Positions 23,984 to 33,084 are shown, counted from the first letter of the stretch. The stretch is 35,077 bases of DNA from Bermanella sp034112345 (GCA_034112345.1 JAWUVN010000095.1:1-35077), one strand, 5' to 3'. Notes: a model not told the origin generated them from the sequence alone. Numbers and translations: made by a program.

Positions 23984-25645
23984 ATGGGCTCAGATAACGA
24001 GCTGTTGTTCGGCAATAAGCTTAATAGCAAACCAGAGATTGGACTGCCCAATCGAGATGATGGTAAAGAACATCTAATACTGGTTGTTGATGATGACGAA
24101 TACGTTCATCAATTGACAAAAATGGTATTGCGAGGTTTTAGCTTTGAAGGCTGCCCCATCCGACTTGCTAGCGCAATGAGCGGGAAAGAAGCAATTGAAT
24201 ATCTGAACAAACACAACAATGTGGCTGCCGCGCTGGTAGACGTTGTAATGGAAACTGATCACGCAGGTCTTGATCTAGTAAATTACATTCGCAATGAAAC
24301 CAAAAATAATCAGATTCGATTAATAGTGCGTACCGGCCAACCTGGTGCAGCCCCCGAAGAATCCGTTTTTCGTGACTACGATATTAATGACTACCTAAGT
24401 AAAACAGAGCTCACCGCCCATAAATTAAGAATGGCGCTGCTTAACGCCCTTCGCTCTTATCGCGATATTCAACACGCAGCAGACCTCCAAAAACAAATCA
24501 TGCTTGCAGAACAAGAGTCCCAAGCAGCGTCGGCGGCATCTGAAGCAAAATCTCAATTTTTGGCGCATATGAGTCATGAAATCAGAACCCCATTAAATGG
24601 TATTATTGGAATCGCAGATTTACTCTCTCAAAGCCACCTTGACGACAGCCAATCTCAATACATTAAAACAATACGTAACTCGGGAGCAGCATTACTGGCA
24701 ATTATCAATGACATTTTAGATTATTCAAAAATAGAAGCCGAAAAGTTAGAATTAGAAAATTCGAGCTTCTGCTTGAAAGAACTTGGCCAATCTCTAAATG
24801 ATATATTTATTGCCCAACTCACACAAAAGCACCTAGAATTTGAATTCAATATCAGCCCCGACCTACCTGAATTTGTAAAAGGCGACTCACTAAGGCTAAA
24901 ACAAATTTTATTAAACTTAGTTGGCAACAGCTTAAAGTTTACACAGGAAGGTGGAGTTTACATTAGTGTTAAAATCATTCAGCCCCAGCCCGATTTAAGA
25001 GTTGAGTTCAACGTATCTGACACAGGCATTGGTATTCCAACCCATAAGCAGCGTGAATTATTTCAAGCGTTTACCCAGGTTGATTCATCAACAACCCGAA
25101 AATATGGTGGTACCGGTCTAGGGCTTCAAATCAGTCAGCGTTTAGTCGAATTAATGAACGGAAAAATTCAAGTAGAGAGCCAGCCGGGAAAAGGTTCTAG
25201 TTTTAAATTCACAATAGACATGGCAGTAGGCAAGAAACCCACCAAAGCTAAGAAAATCCAGCTTAATAGTAGATACCCAGCATCAGATATTCGTATTTTG
25301 GTTGCAGAAGACAATAAAACAAATCAGATGGTCATCGGGGCCATGCTCACTAAATTGGGCTATACATTTGATTTATTTGAGAACGGTAAAGAAGCCATTC
25401 AATCATTAAATAACCATGCGTACGATTTAGTCTTAATGGACTGTCAAATGCCAGTACTAGATGGCTTAGCAGCCACCAAAGAAATACGTAAAAGCCCCCA
25501 ATGGAAAGACCTACCAATCGTGGCTCTAACAGCTGGTGCAACAGACGAAGAAAAGTCTGAATGCATTGACGCTGGAATGAGCGACTTTCTATCCAAACCA
25601 ATTACCATCAACCTACTTGAAAACACATTAAAAAAGTGGCATTAA
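23984..25645 (+). CDS. Soluble hybrid histidine kinase with two receiver domains
   Basis: The 553 residues contain, in order: a receiver domain (about 30-155, VVDDDEYVHQ acid pocket, phospho-acceptor Asp 86 in ALVDVVM); a coiled-coil linker (about 160-190); the dimerisation domain with His 198 in SHEIRTPLNG; the ATPase domain (N box ILLNLVGNSLKFT, G boxes DTGIGIP and GGTGLGLQIS); and a C-terminal receiver (about 435-550, Asp 486 in LMDCQMPVLDG, Lys in LSKPI). There is no membrane segment or sensor domain, so it is cytoplasmic and probably gets its input through the first receiver. Its partner kinase and output are not in the window. GAGG lies 8 bases before the ATG. Confidence 0.95.
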   Translation: MGSDNELLFGNKLNSKPEIGLPNRDDGKEHLILVVDDDEYVHQLTKMVLRGFSFEGCPIRLASAMSGKEAIEYLNKHNNVAAALVDVVMETDHAGLDLVNYIRNETKNNQIRLIVRTGQPGAAPEESVFRDYDINDYLSKTELTAHKLRMALLNALRSYRDIQHAADLQKQIMLAEQESQAASAASEAKSQFLAHMSHEIRTPLNGIIGIADLLSQSHLDDSQSQYIKTIRNSGAALLAIINDILDYSKIEAEKLELENSSFCLKELGQSLNDIFIAQLTQKHLEFEFNISPDLPEFVKGDSLRLKQILLNLVGNSLKFTQEGGVYISVKIIQPQPDLRVEFNVSDTGIGIPTHKQRELFQAFTQVDSSTTRKYGGTGLGLQISQRLVELMNGKIQVESQPGKGSSFKFTIDMAVGKKPTKAKKIQLNSRYPASDIRILVAEDNKTNQMVIGAMLTKLGYTFDLFENGKEAIQSLNNHAYDLVLMDCQMPVLDGLAATKEIRKSPQWKDLPIVALTAGATDEEKSECIDAGMSDFLSKPITINLLENTLKKWH

Positions 25646-25866
25646 TTCATGATCAAGACTACCAACAGCCCCAATAAAGATTAATAAAACGCGTCCCTAA
25701 CCCCTCCTAATACGCTGTATATTAAAAAAATAAAAACAACCTAGAAACTTTAGCTATAACCATATCTGTATCAAATACAATTCAGTCTAGCTAACACCAA
25801 GCAGTATTTTAAATATCCATTAAACTTAATAAAAATAGTATTTATTTGGCATTTCAATAGAGTTGT

Positions 25867-28359
25867 ATGAAAGCCTTGACGCTGAACCTGAAACTTTTAA
25901 TAAGCATCTCGATATCCTGCCTATGCGCTTGCATTGATACAGGCCAATCCCATAACGCCCCAAAAACAGACATCAGCATCACGTATCCCCAAAACTTAAG
26001 CGCGCTGTTTAAAGTTGATTTTTTGGACACTACCCCCAAGTCCATTCAGTGGGACTTTGGTGATGGATACAGCGGAAGTGGGAACGTAATTAATCACCAA
26101 TATTTAAGCGCTGGAAACTATTCAGGGAAATTAAGCTATAACGAAAATGGTGAAGACATCCATCATAATTTAACAATTAATATAGAAGGCAGTAATCAAA
26201 GCGTTACCGTTAAGCCAACTATAAATATTATTATAGACAGCGATCACAATGATCCAAACCAACTCTATAAAGACAATAATCTAGTTCCACAACTGATTAA
26301 TAGCCCTCTAATATTAAGTGGTATTTTATTGCAGCCTAACACCTGCCAAGCAGGTCGATTATGTGATACCGGTGATGTCCTAGATTGGTATACAGCCAAT
26401 TTAGATTACGGAGATATGATTGATATAGAAGTAATTAAAGGCAGTATAGACTTACAATTGATCGCGTCCGACGGGGAGATAATTGCCAACAACAAAAATA
26501 TAACAAATGATTTAAATATTCCAGCCGGCCAGATCAGCACCGGACAATATCAACTGCATATAAAACTGAATCCCTTATCAGATAAATCTCAGTACATTAT
26601 TCATGTACAACAACAAACAGTTGAACAACTCACAAACTATCAACCAGGCAAGTTAATTATTCAATGGGAAGGCACAGATAATCCAGAGCTCGTTGATATC
26701 AAGGATTCTAGGATATTCAATATCACCGATCCAAACCAAACATCTAGCCTACCAAATGCCCGTAACTCGCTCATGAAAAATACAGATATAAAATCCGTCA
26801 GCTTAAATTACTACCGCCAACCATTCAGCTTAGAGAATTGGCAATGGCCTCTTATACAACAAGAGATCACAACATTATGGGAACCTTTATTAATTCAAGG
26901 GGAGCTTCCCGGACAAAATACAACGGTGGCTATTTTAGATACGGGCATTTTTTTTCAACATTCTAATTTAATTGGTATGCAAACACACAGTGGATACGAC
27001 TTTGTATCCGACCCCGTCAATAGCGGTGATTATAACGGTTGGGACCACGACCCTTCCGACCCAGGAAATGACAATTTAAATTACCACGGTTCACACGTCA
27101 CAGGCATCATTGCAGCCCAACCATCTGATCTAGGCACATCCATTACAGGCCTTGCATGGGCGGCAAGCATAATGCCTTTAAGGGTCCTTGGGCAAAATGG
27201 CGGGACGAGCTACGACCTAATTCAGGCATTGAGATACGCTGCTGGTCTTAGTAATGATTCCCAACAGTTACCAAGCAAACCTGCCGACATCATTAATTTA
27301 AGTCTAGGAGGTTCAGAGTTTAGCGTTGCTGAACAAGCAACTATTAACCAAGTTACTAAAAGCGGTGTAATTATTGTGGCTGCAACAGGTAATCAAGGAC
27401 AAAATAAAATCAGCTACCCCGCAGCCTACAAAGACGTTATTGCAGTTGGGGCAACTGACATTAACGGTAATATAGCCGAATATTCTAACTATGGTGCCTT
27501 TATCGATATTGTTGCCCCTGGTGGTCACTGCACTGACAACTTATGTACTGAAGGGGTTAATAGTTTATCGGCAATAGGTATGATTCAGGGGCAATTTGAC
27601 AGCCGACAATCTTCATGGAAACGTCTATCAGGTACATCTATGGCAACTGCTCATGTAACTGGATTATTGGCAATTGCTCGTAGCAAGCTTCCCTCTTTAG
27701 ACTCCAATGCAATTAATCAATTGATCAAACAGCAAAAAATCACATCAGATCTGCTCACCGCTGGTTTTGATTATAAGAGCGGGTGGGGGAATATTAATAG
27801 CACTAAACTTTTAGATTTAATAAACACCAGCCATCTAGACCAAGCTTCTATTTGGACCAGCCAATCAGAAGTCTATTTAAATCCGGATGAAACACTTTCC
27901 CTCCCCATTATTACGCGTGGTGATACCAGTAAAAAAACGATTAGCGCAAAATATAATCCAGAATCCTTAACTATATCAACCAATATGAATACACTTACAA
28001 TTTCAACACCATCTGACTTTACCAACAATCAAACAATAGAATTGTATCTAGAAGATACTTTAACCAGCACCATTAATTTGTACCCCAAAAAAAACTACCC
28101 CTTGCCAGAGTTTAGCCAGCATTTATATCTCGACTTAAAAAATAAGGGGATTAGTAGCTCGGGGCTGCGAACTGTAATTGAGCAAGATTCATGGTATGCG
28201 AACATACCAACACTTAGCCCTGGACAATCAATACAAGCCAGCTCAGATATCGATTACGATGGAGTATATTGCGAAATCGGTGAGTTTTGCGCGCAATCAG
28301 AAGTAGGAGATTCAGGTTCAAATAATTTAATTTTAAATGGATCTATTTTAAAACGATAA
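25867..28359 (+). CDS. PKD-domain subtilase lipoprotein (S8 family)
   Basis: The 830-residue secreted serine protease has a lipoprotein-type signal (LLISISISCLCAC, Cys 22 as possible lipid site). A PKD domain follows (WDFGDG near 61), then a beta-rich segment resembling a prepeptidase domain (DVLDWYTANLDYGD), then the S8 catalytic domain (about 350-660). The triad is Asp 358 (AILDTGI), His 408 (YHGSHVTG) and Ser 591 (SGTSMATAHV), with oxyanion Asn 509 in ATGNQGQN. A C-terminal beta tail contains paired cysteines (YCEIGEFCAQ) near 807-813, a motif echoed in CQAGRLCDTG near 159-165. It may act on the cell surface in protein degradation. It starts 221 bp after the kinase gene; the intergenic stretch is AT-rich and shows nothing firm. 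Confidence 0.93.
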   Translation: MKALTLNLKLLISISISCLCACIDTGQSHNAPKTDISITYPQNLSALFKVDFLDTTPKSIQWDFGDGYSGSGNVINHQYLSAGNYSGKLSYNENGEDIHHNLTINIEGSNQSVTVKPTINIIIDSDHNDPNQLYKDNNLVPQLINSPLILSGILLQPNTCQAGRLCDTGDVLDWYTANLDYGDMIDIEVIKGSIDLQLIASDGEIIANNKNITNDLNIPAGQISTGQYQLHIKLNPLSDKSQYIIHVQQQTVEQLTNYQPGKLIIQWEGTDNPELVDIKDSRIFNITDPNQTSSLPNARNSLMKNTDIKSVSLNYYRQPFSLENWQWPLIQQEITTLWEPLLIQGELPGQNTTVAILDTGIFFQHSNLIGMQTHSGYDFVSDPVNSGDYNGWDHDPSDPGNDNLNYHGSHVTGIIAAQPSDLGTSITGLAWAASIMPLRVLGQNGGTSYDLIQALRYAAGLSNDSQQLPSKPADIINLSLGGSEFSVAEQATINQVTKSGVIIVAATGNQGQNKISYPAAYKDVIAVGATDINGNIAEYSNYGAFIDIVAPGGHCTDNLCTEGVNSLSAIGMIQGQFDSRQSSWKRLSGTSMATAHVTGLLAIARSKLPSLDSNAINQLIKQQKITSDLLTAGFDYKSGWGNINSTKLLDLINTSHLDQASIWTSQSEVYLNPDETLSLPIITRGDTSKKTISAKYNPESLTISTNMNTLTISTPSDFTNNQTIELYLEDTLTSTINLYPKKNYPLPEFSQHLYLDLKNKGISSSGLRTVIEQDSWYANIPTLSPGQSIQASSDIDYDGVYCEIGEFCAQSEVGDSGSNNLILNGSILKR

Positions 28360-28371
28360 AATTTAGACAAA

Positions 28372-28397
28372 AAAATAGGCAGTTAACTGCCTATTTT
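28372..28397. terminator. Bidirectional terminator, subtilase / chalcone-isomerase-like gene
   Basis: A perfect 26-bp palindrome centred on GTTAAC (half site AAAATAGGCAGTT) has an A-run before and T-run after. It sits between two convergent genes. Confidence 0.88.
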
Positions 28398-28419
28398 ATA
28401 TTGCTTCGTAAGCTGCAAC

Positions 28420-28980
28420 CTAGATAGAGCCTAATAAGCCATCTTTAAGATCATCAGAAACTGCGTCTTCAGATAACCAAATACCAAACAATGCTTGCTT
28501 AAAGTCTAAGCCTTTAACTGTTTTTTTAAGTTCACCGTTTTTGAATACATTAACACCTGCAGCTGGTGAGTATACAAAGTCAAAAACATCATTCTCTACA
28601 ATGCCATCTCTGAAGGTATCAATGAACTGATCAATAGTGGCTTGAATTGGAGCTGTTTTACCACCCGTTGCTTTTTCAAACCCTTCACGAGTTGCTGTTT
28701 CCATTTTCTCTGCACTTAAAAGCCCTGAAGTAATGTGTAAGCGTAATGCCATAGGCTTATCTTGCGCAATAATACTGGTAGCTTCACTTGAAGTTTCAGA
28801 TAGATAAAGACCTGCCGCATAAATATCCATAAAGAATTTACTGCGAACACCAGTACCATTTAGCGCTAAAGGTTGAGTCTCTGTATTAAGGCTTTCTGGA
28901 AGCTGTATGCCACCCACTTCAACGGCAGAAACGTTCACACTTAAAAGTGCAGCCGCTATTAGAGTAAAAATTGATTTCAT
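28420..28980 (-). CDS. Secreted chalcone-isomerase-like protein
   Basis: The start at 28980 is chosen because it gives a clean signal peptide (KSIFTLIAAALLSVNVSA, cut near residue 20); a 58-residue upstream extension of the frame is not protein-like. The 186-residue product matches bacterial chalcone-isomerase-like proteins: VGGIQLPESL, LALNGTGVRSKFFMDIYAAGLYL and LRLHITSGLLSAEKM, followed by NDVFDFVYSPAAGVNVFKNG and KQALFGIWL at the end. In bacteria these are not flavonoid enzymes; a role in binding fatty acids or similar lipids is a possibility. It is periplasmic by its signal. It is monocistronic, between the shared terminator and a divergent small gene. Confidence 0.9.
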   Translation of the reverse strand: MKSIFTLIAAALLSVNVSAVEVGGIQLPESLNTETQPLALNGTGVRSKFFMDIYAAGLYLSETSSEATSIIAQDKPMALRLHITSGLLSAEKMETATREGFEKATGGKTAPIQATIDQFIDTFRDGIVENDVFDFVYSPAAGVNVFKNGELKKTVKGLDFKQALFGIWLSEDAVSDDLKDGLLGSI

Positions 28981-29278
28981 TGTGTTATTTCTCTTTTTTT
29001 TGTTGTTATTACTTCGCGAACGAAGGCCACTTATATGACCAAGAAGTCCATAGGAAAGCAATAGACCTGTATTGCTGTATCTAAAAAAACAAGATAACAA
29101 TAACGGATTGCCACAGTATCCGCCACCGACAAAAACAATCGTGCCAAAATACACTATTAAATAAAACAGTTATTACTGTATGTTTTTTAGACTATTCGAT
29201 TATGAAAACAAAAAAAGACTGGTCGTTGTAAAAATGAAACCTTACATTGCTAAAACGCAATGGCCTTCGGAGACCAAT

Positions 29279-29566
29279 ATGAATAACATAAACCCCATGG
29301 TAACCACAATTGTTCAAGAGATTATGATCGCTGAGAACGACCCATCTACATGGCGTCAAGAGCTCATTAGAAACCAAATATTTAACGCAAAAGAAGCCAG
29401 AGATTTAACTGAGCGAGAGATATCATTAATACACCAAGCACTGTTGGTTCAACAATTTAGTAAGTTGAGCAGTGATGAATTAATGTCTCAAGCAAATAAA
29501 TATAACCTTCAATACCACATTCAATTTGAAGAAGATCAACTTCAAATGGGGGCCATTTGCTATTAA
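29279..29566 (+). CDS. Small hypothetical protein
   Basis: The start at 29279 is chosen because GGAG lies 7 bases upstream; the frame is open upstream to 29180 (a 128-residue form) but without a good ribosome binding site. The 95-residue product is soluble and helical, with charged stretches (RQELIRNQIFNAKEARDLTEREI) and a single Cys before the last residue (GAICY). It has no signal and I recognise no family. It is followed by a terminator, so it is probably a single-gene unit. Confidence 0.65.
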   Translation: MNNINPMVTTIVQEIMIAENDPSTWRQELIRNQIFNAKEARDLTEREISLIHQALLVQQFSKLSSDELMSQANKYNLQYHIQFEEDQLQMGAICY

Positions 29567-29660
29567 TAATGAAAGACCAAAGTATTTTTTAAAACAACAA
29601 TAAAGCATTACTCTGCCGGATATATCAGCAGGTACCAAGATAAGTAATGACTTGATTATT

Positions 29661-29688
29661 AAGGCACCCATTTAGGTGCCTTTCTTTT
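29661..29688 (+). terminator. Terminator after the small hypothetical gene
   Basis: AAGGCACC (29661-29668) pairs with GGTGCCTT (29675-29682) around a 6-nt loop and is followed by TCTTTT on the plus strand. It is 95 bp after the stop. Confidence 0.8.
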
Positions 29689-29742
29689 CCCATCAATTTA
29701 TCCGAAAATATTATGCGAAGCTCCGAGTAACTAAGACAAATT

Positions 29743-30168
29743 TTACAGTACTTTTCTGGCATTCTTACTAGTAAACAAGTTAAACATTACATCGCTGTCT
29801 CGTAATAAATACAACGCAACACACGCTGCCCACATTGGCCATGCCGCAAAAAATAGTAGATTACCACTAAACGGATCTAGGTATTTTCCGAAAGCAGAAA
29901 AAGTCGAAACTGAATGAATCAATAATACAAAACCATATGTAAATTGTTTCTTATAGCCTACTAAAAACATGGCTAAAATCCCCATCTCAATAGTGCCTAT
30001 TATGTACATCACATTAAACTGAATAAAATCTATCAAGTAAAAATGTTCAAACACCTTAGTCGCATGTCCTGGATTGATGAATTTATCCACGGTCCACATA
30101 AAAATGACAAGGAAGACTGTTAGTCGTAACAGCAGCAAGGAAATACTAAGCTTATTTTGATCTGTCAT
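29743..30168 (-). CDS. DoxX-like inner-membrane protein
   Basis: The 141-residue protein has four hydrophobic segments (about 9-26, 49-69, 74-92, 102-120) and small loops. The first helix, LLLLRLTVFLVIFMWTVDKFINP, has the look of the DoxX/DoxD family, with Asp-Lys at its end. Family members are poorly characterised, with links to oxidative stress or thiosulfate oxidation. The ATG has AGGGG about 7 bases upstream. It lies 198 bp downstream of the Fur-controlled gene on the same strand; no terminator is evident between, so the two might share a transcript. Confidence 0.75.
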   Translation of the reverse strand: MTDQNKLSISLLLLRLTVFLVIFMWTVDKFINPGHATKVFEHFYLIDFIQFNVMYIIGTIEMGILAMFLVGYKKQFTYGFVLLIHSVSTFSAFGKYLDPFSGNLLFFAAWPMWAACVALYLLRDSDVMFNLFTSKNARKVL

Positions 30169-30365
30169 GGTTTACCCCTAGAAGTGATATACATATGAGC
30201 TTAAACACACAAATGAGTTCACTGTATTGCACTAATAAGCATAAATTTTACTTAACTGGGTAACTATCAAATTTAAAGGCGCATCTGGCACCGGTCCTTG
30301 CATTGATTTTCAATAAATAGCACCCAATAAATGAACGATGATCAACTGCCGCCAAACTACTTTAG

Positions 30366-30860
30366 CTAGGCTCTAAATATATCCTCAACATAATCACAAT
30401 ATTGTTTACGAATCACCCTAACACTCTCTTCTTTAACTCCCGCGGCCAGTTCCATTTTATTTTTACACACTAAATAAGTACGTAACTGCTTAAATGTACA
30501 GCGTAACTCTATTAAAATACTGTCTAACAAAGAAGACCGCCTTGGACCATGCTCTTGAGGTTCACGCCCCAATAAGCTTAGCAACCTAAAATGCGCATGA
30601 CTGTAATAATACTCAGCCTCTTTGTGCTTACCTTGCTTAGCCAAAACATGAGCCGCATTATGGCAAGACAAAACAAATAACCGCATCACACGCTGAAATT
30701 CCTTATGGTCTTTATCCAACCAAGGCTCTAGGAGATCTACTGTTCGACAAAAACCCTTGCTGGCCTGCTTAAGCTCCTCACGATGATAATATCTGTCAGC
30801 TTCCAATGTATAACTTTCCCATTGGTTTAGGATATCCTGTACCAAGTGCTGTTGAATCAT
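30366..30860 (-). CDS. Fur-controlled soluble helical protein of unknown function
   Basis: The ATG at 30860 is preferred over a TTG 12 bp upstream because GGAG lies 7 bases before it. The 164-residue product has no signal or membrane segment and looks all-helical. A middle part, AAHVLAKQGKHKEAEYYYSHAHFRLLSLL, has the alternating pattern of a TPR-like helical pair. Cysteines are spread and form no metal motif. I do not recognise the family. The promoter just upstream (TTGACA, 17 bp, TTAAAT) is overlapped by a long Fur-box palindrome, so it is most probably repressed by Fur with iron. That points to a role in iron starvation or in replacing an iron enzyme. SirB2 is divergent from the same region. 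Confidence 0.8.
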   Translation of the reverse strand: MIQQHLVQDILNQWESYTLEADRYYHREELKQASKGFCRTVDLLEPWLDKDHKEFQRVMRLFVLSCHNAAHVLAKQGKHKEAEYYYSHAHFRLLSLLGREPQEHGPRRSSLLDSILIELRCTFKQLRTYLVCKNKMELAAGVKEESVRVIRKQYCDYVEDIFRA

Positions 30861-30871
30861 AGTTCGCTCCA

Positions 30872-30904
30872 AACCTTAAATGATAATCATTATCATTTAA
30901 GGTT
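30872..30904. promoter_or_regulatory. Fur box within a 33-bp palindrome
   Basis: The core TGATAATCATTATCA is nearly the textbook Fur consensus. The whole 33-bp stretch is palindromic apart from the central base (half site AACCTTAAATGATAAT). It covers the -10 and likely start point of the leftward promoter and abuts the ribosome binding site at 30860's gene. Confidence 0.92.
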
Positions 30905-30923
30905 AAGTAGACGCTATTGTCAA
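30895..30923 (-). promoter_or_regulatory. Sigma-70 promoter of the Fur-controlled gene
   Basis: Read leftwards, a perfect TTGACA (30923-30918), 17 bp and TTAAAT (30900-30895). The -10 lies inside the Fur palindrome. Confidence 0.7.
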
Positions 30924-30954
30924 CACTCGTATCAAATATAAAAATTGGCAGACT

Positions 30955-31353
30955 ATGGATTTATCGAACATTTACCCTCTTCTAAAAAATAGCCATCTAA
31001 TTATGGTAGCTATTAGTATTCCTTTTTTCATAGTCAGAGGAGGGGCTAAAATATTGGGCCTGTCATGGCAAAATCAAAAATGGGTGAAAGTCAGCCCTCA
31101 CATTTTAGATTCGGCATTATTGATCTCTGGAATTTTACTGATGCTTGCTACTTCAATTTACCCAATTGAGCAAAGCTGGTTAACCAGTAAGCTGATTGTT
31201 CTTGTTGGATATATTATGTTTGGCATTAAGACAATGAAATCCCCATCACCGATGAAACAGCGCCTATATTTTTCAATGGCCTTGCTGTGTGCATTGCTAA
31301 TGATCACAATTGCCACCTCACATCACCCGCTGGGTTTATTCAGTTTCCTATAA
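30955..31353 (+). CDS. SirB2-family membrane protein
   Basis: The 132-residue protein matches the SirB family (named for Salmonella invasion gene up-regulator SirB2): an N-terminal YPLLKNSHLIMVAISIPFFIVRG, then SPHILDSALLISGILLML and KLIVLVGYIMFGIKT. Four membrane helices are evident. The histidines in KNSHL and SPHILD are conserved in the family. The biochemical role is not established; an inner-membrane location is likely. No ribosome binding site is seen before the ATG. The Fur box lies 51 bp upstream, between it and the divergent gene, so iron control is possible but less certain than for the other side. Confidence 0.85.
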   Translation: MDLSNIYPLLKNSHLIMVAISIPFFIVRGGAKILGLSWQNQKWVKVSPHILDSALLISGILLMLATSIYPIEQSWLTSKLIVLVGYIMFGIKTMKSPSPMKQRLYFSMALLCALLMITIATSHHPLGLFSFL

Positions 31354-31387
31354 AAGGCACGTGCTAGATCACAAAGTTCAGGCATAA

Positions 31388-31418
31388 AAAAAGGTGAAGA
31401 ACATATCTTCACCTTTTT
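31388..31418. terminator. Bidirectional terminator, sirB2 / queF
   Basis: A 13-bp perfect stem, AAAAAGGTGAAGA (31388-31400) with TCTTCACCTTTTT (31406-31418), has a 5-nt loop between convergent genes. Confidence 0.9.
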
Positions 31419-31475
31419 ACTTATTACCTAGCATCAAACCTAGCCGAACTACCCATTAAATCTAACAGCACATAG

Positions 31476-32303
31476 CTATTGTCGAGCCAAGCGTCCATAC
31501 AAAGCTTCAGAATTCACCTTAGTTAAACTACGAGTCGGGTTTATATCCAACCCACCCCGACGGGTATAGCGCGCAGTAACCGTTAAAGATTCAAATTCAC
31601 CCGCATTGCATAAATCACAAAAAATCTGCTCTACACAGTGTTCATGAAAATCATCATGGCCACGATAGCTAATAATGTATTTTAATAGCTGTTCCTGCTT
31701 AATTTTTGTGCCCTTGTATTGAATAATGATGGTAGCCCAATCAGGTTGATTGGTCACAGGGCAATTACTTTTCAAAAGATGACTATTGAGCGTCTCCTCT
31801 ACAACTACTTTATCTACTGAAATAAGTCTGGCATCTGGCTGATAGTCGGTCACTTCTATATCTAAGTGATCGATATTTTCACCTAGTTTATTTTGCTTAA
31901 TAGGAAAATCTAAAACATTAAAAAAATTAATCTTAATTTCAGCACCAAAACCATCCGATAAGTCTTTTACCATTAAAGATAATGCTTCATCATTCGACTC
32001 AAACTTGGTTTGATTAAAGCTATTCAAATACAATTTAAATGACTTAGACTCCACTATATTCTTTGATTCAACAGGAATAATAAACTCAGCAATAAATACC
32101 TGAGGCTTACCTTTCATATTTAACCAAGAAATTTCGTAACCGGTCCAAACATCAAATCCAAAAAAAGGCAGTACACCGTTTGCCTTTTCATTTGGCATAT
32201 CCAGTTTTTCACGATTTTGCACTCGTGAAATAGGAAAAATTAACGATGCATCGTATTCAGATTTATATTCTGTTTCTTTACCTAATAAAATATCTTTATG
32301 CAT
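31476..32303 (-). CDS. queF: NADPH-dependent 7-cyano-7-deazaguanine reductase
   Basis: QueF reduces preQ0 to preQ1 in queuosine synthesis. The 275 residues make it the long bimodular type, as in E. coli. The catalytic Cys 181 and Asp 188 lie in SNCPVTNQPDW; their spacing of 7 equals E. coli C190/D197. The QueF motif ESKSFKLYLNSFNQT (85-99) binds NADPH, and HEHCVEQIFCDL holds a substrate glutamate. Its ATG overlaps the last base of the ABC permease stop codon (TAATG), so it is translated with the exporter genes. Queuosine modifies GUN-anticodon tRNAs; other que genes are not in the window. Confidence 0.97.
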   Translation of the reverse strand: MHKDILLGKETEYKSEYDASLIFPISRVQNREKLDMPNEKANGVLPFFGFDVWTGYEISWLNMKGKPQVFIAEFIIPVESKNIVESKSFKLYLNSFNQTKFESNDEALSLMVKDLSDGFGAEIKINFFNVLDFPIKQNKLGENIDHLDIEVTDYQPDARLISVDKVVVEETLNSHLLKSNCPVTNQPDWATIIIQYKGTKIKQEQLLKYIISYRGHDDFHEHCVEQIFCDLCNAGEFESLTVTARYTRRGGLDINPTRSLTKVNSEALYGRLARQ

Positions 32304-33082
32304 TACTGACGAATTCCCTTACCGCGCTTTAACAACCACATACTATAAGCATACAAAACCAAAATTGTTCCTATTAAGATACTAAAACAGGCATACAGAC
32401 TGACATCGCTCACCCCTAACATTCCGTACCTAAAGCCATTTACCATATATAAGATAGGATTAAATTGAGCCACTACTTGCCAAGCTTCTGGCAATAAGTC
32501 AGTACTAAAAAATACACCACCCAAATAACTTAATGGGGTTAATATAAAAGTAGGAACGATACTCACATCATCAAATTTATTCGCATAAAGCGCATTGATA
32601 AAACCACCTAACGAAAATAAAATTGAACTCAGTAAAATAATCGAGGTAAGCACCCAGAAGTTAAAGACAGAAACATCAGTAAAGAACACTGCAACTATGG
32701 TCACAATAATACCTGTCAAAATGCCTCGGGTTACACCACCAAAAACATAGCCCCACAAAATTACTGAATTGGGTACTGGCGCAACCAAAAGTTCCTCTAC
32801 ACTGCGTTGAAATTTATTACTAAAAAATGAACTTGATACATTAGAGTAAGCATTATTGATCACACTCATCATAATCAAGCCAGGCATAATGAATGACATA
32901 TAATTCAAACCCGACATTTCACCAATACGAGAGCCAATTAAGCTACCAAATATAATAAAATATAAAGTCATCGTAATTGCAGGGGGTAAAAGTGTTTGCT
33001 GCCATATACGCATAAATCGGCGAATTTCTTTTAACAGGATAGTATTAAAAGCAATTCGATAAGCGGCCAATGAACCTGTCAT
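32303..33082 (-). CDS. ABC-2 type exporter permease (YadH-like)
   Basis: The 259-residue inner-membrane protein has about six hydrophobic segments and the ABC-2 family blocks: NTILLKEIRRFMRIWQQTLLPP at the N-terminus, FIMPGLIMMSVINNAYSN near 64-81, and FQRSVEELLVAPVP near 91-104. It resembles E. coli YadH. The ribosome binding site is GAGG, 8 bases before the ATG. It follows the ATPase gene by 2 bp and is joined to queF. The substrate of the exporter is unknown. Confidence 0.93.
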   Translation of the reverse strand: MTGSLAAYRIAFNTILLKEIRRFMRIWQQTLLPPAITMTLYFIIFGSLIGSRIGEMSGLNYMSFIMPGLIMMSVINNAYSNVSSSFFSNKFQRSVEELLVAPVPNSVILWGYVFGGVTRGILTGIIVTIVAVFFTDVSVFNFWVLTSIILLSSILFSLGGFINALYANKFDDVSIVPTFILTPLSYLGGVFFSTDLLPEAWQVVAQFNPILYMVNGFRYGMLGVSDVSLYACFSILIGTILVLYAYSMWLLKRGKGIRQ

Positions 33083-33084
33083 AA

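Noticed and set aside
28981..29154. N-terminal extension of the chalcone-isomerase-like protein
   Set aside because: The extension is Cys/Gly/Asn-rich with a Lys run and precedes a perfect signal peptide; the start at 28980 is far better.
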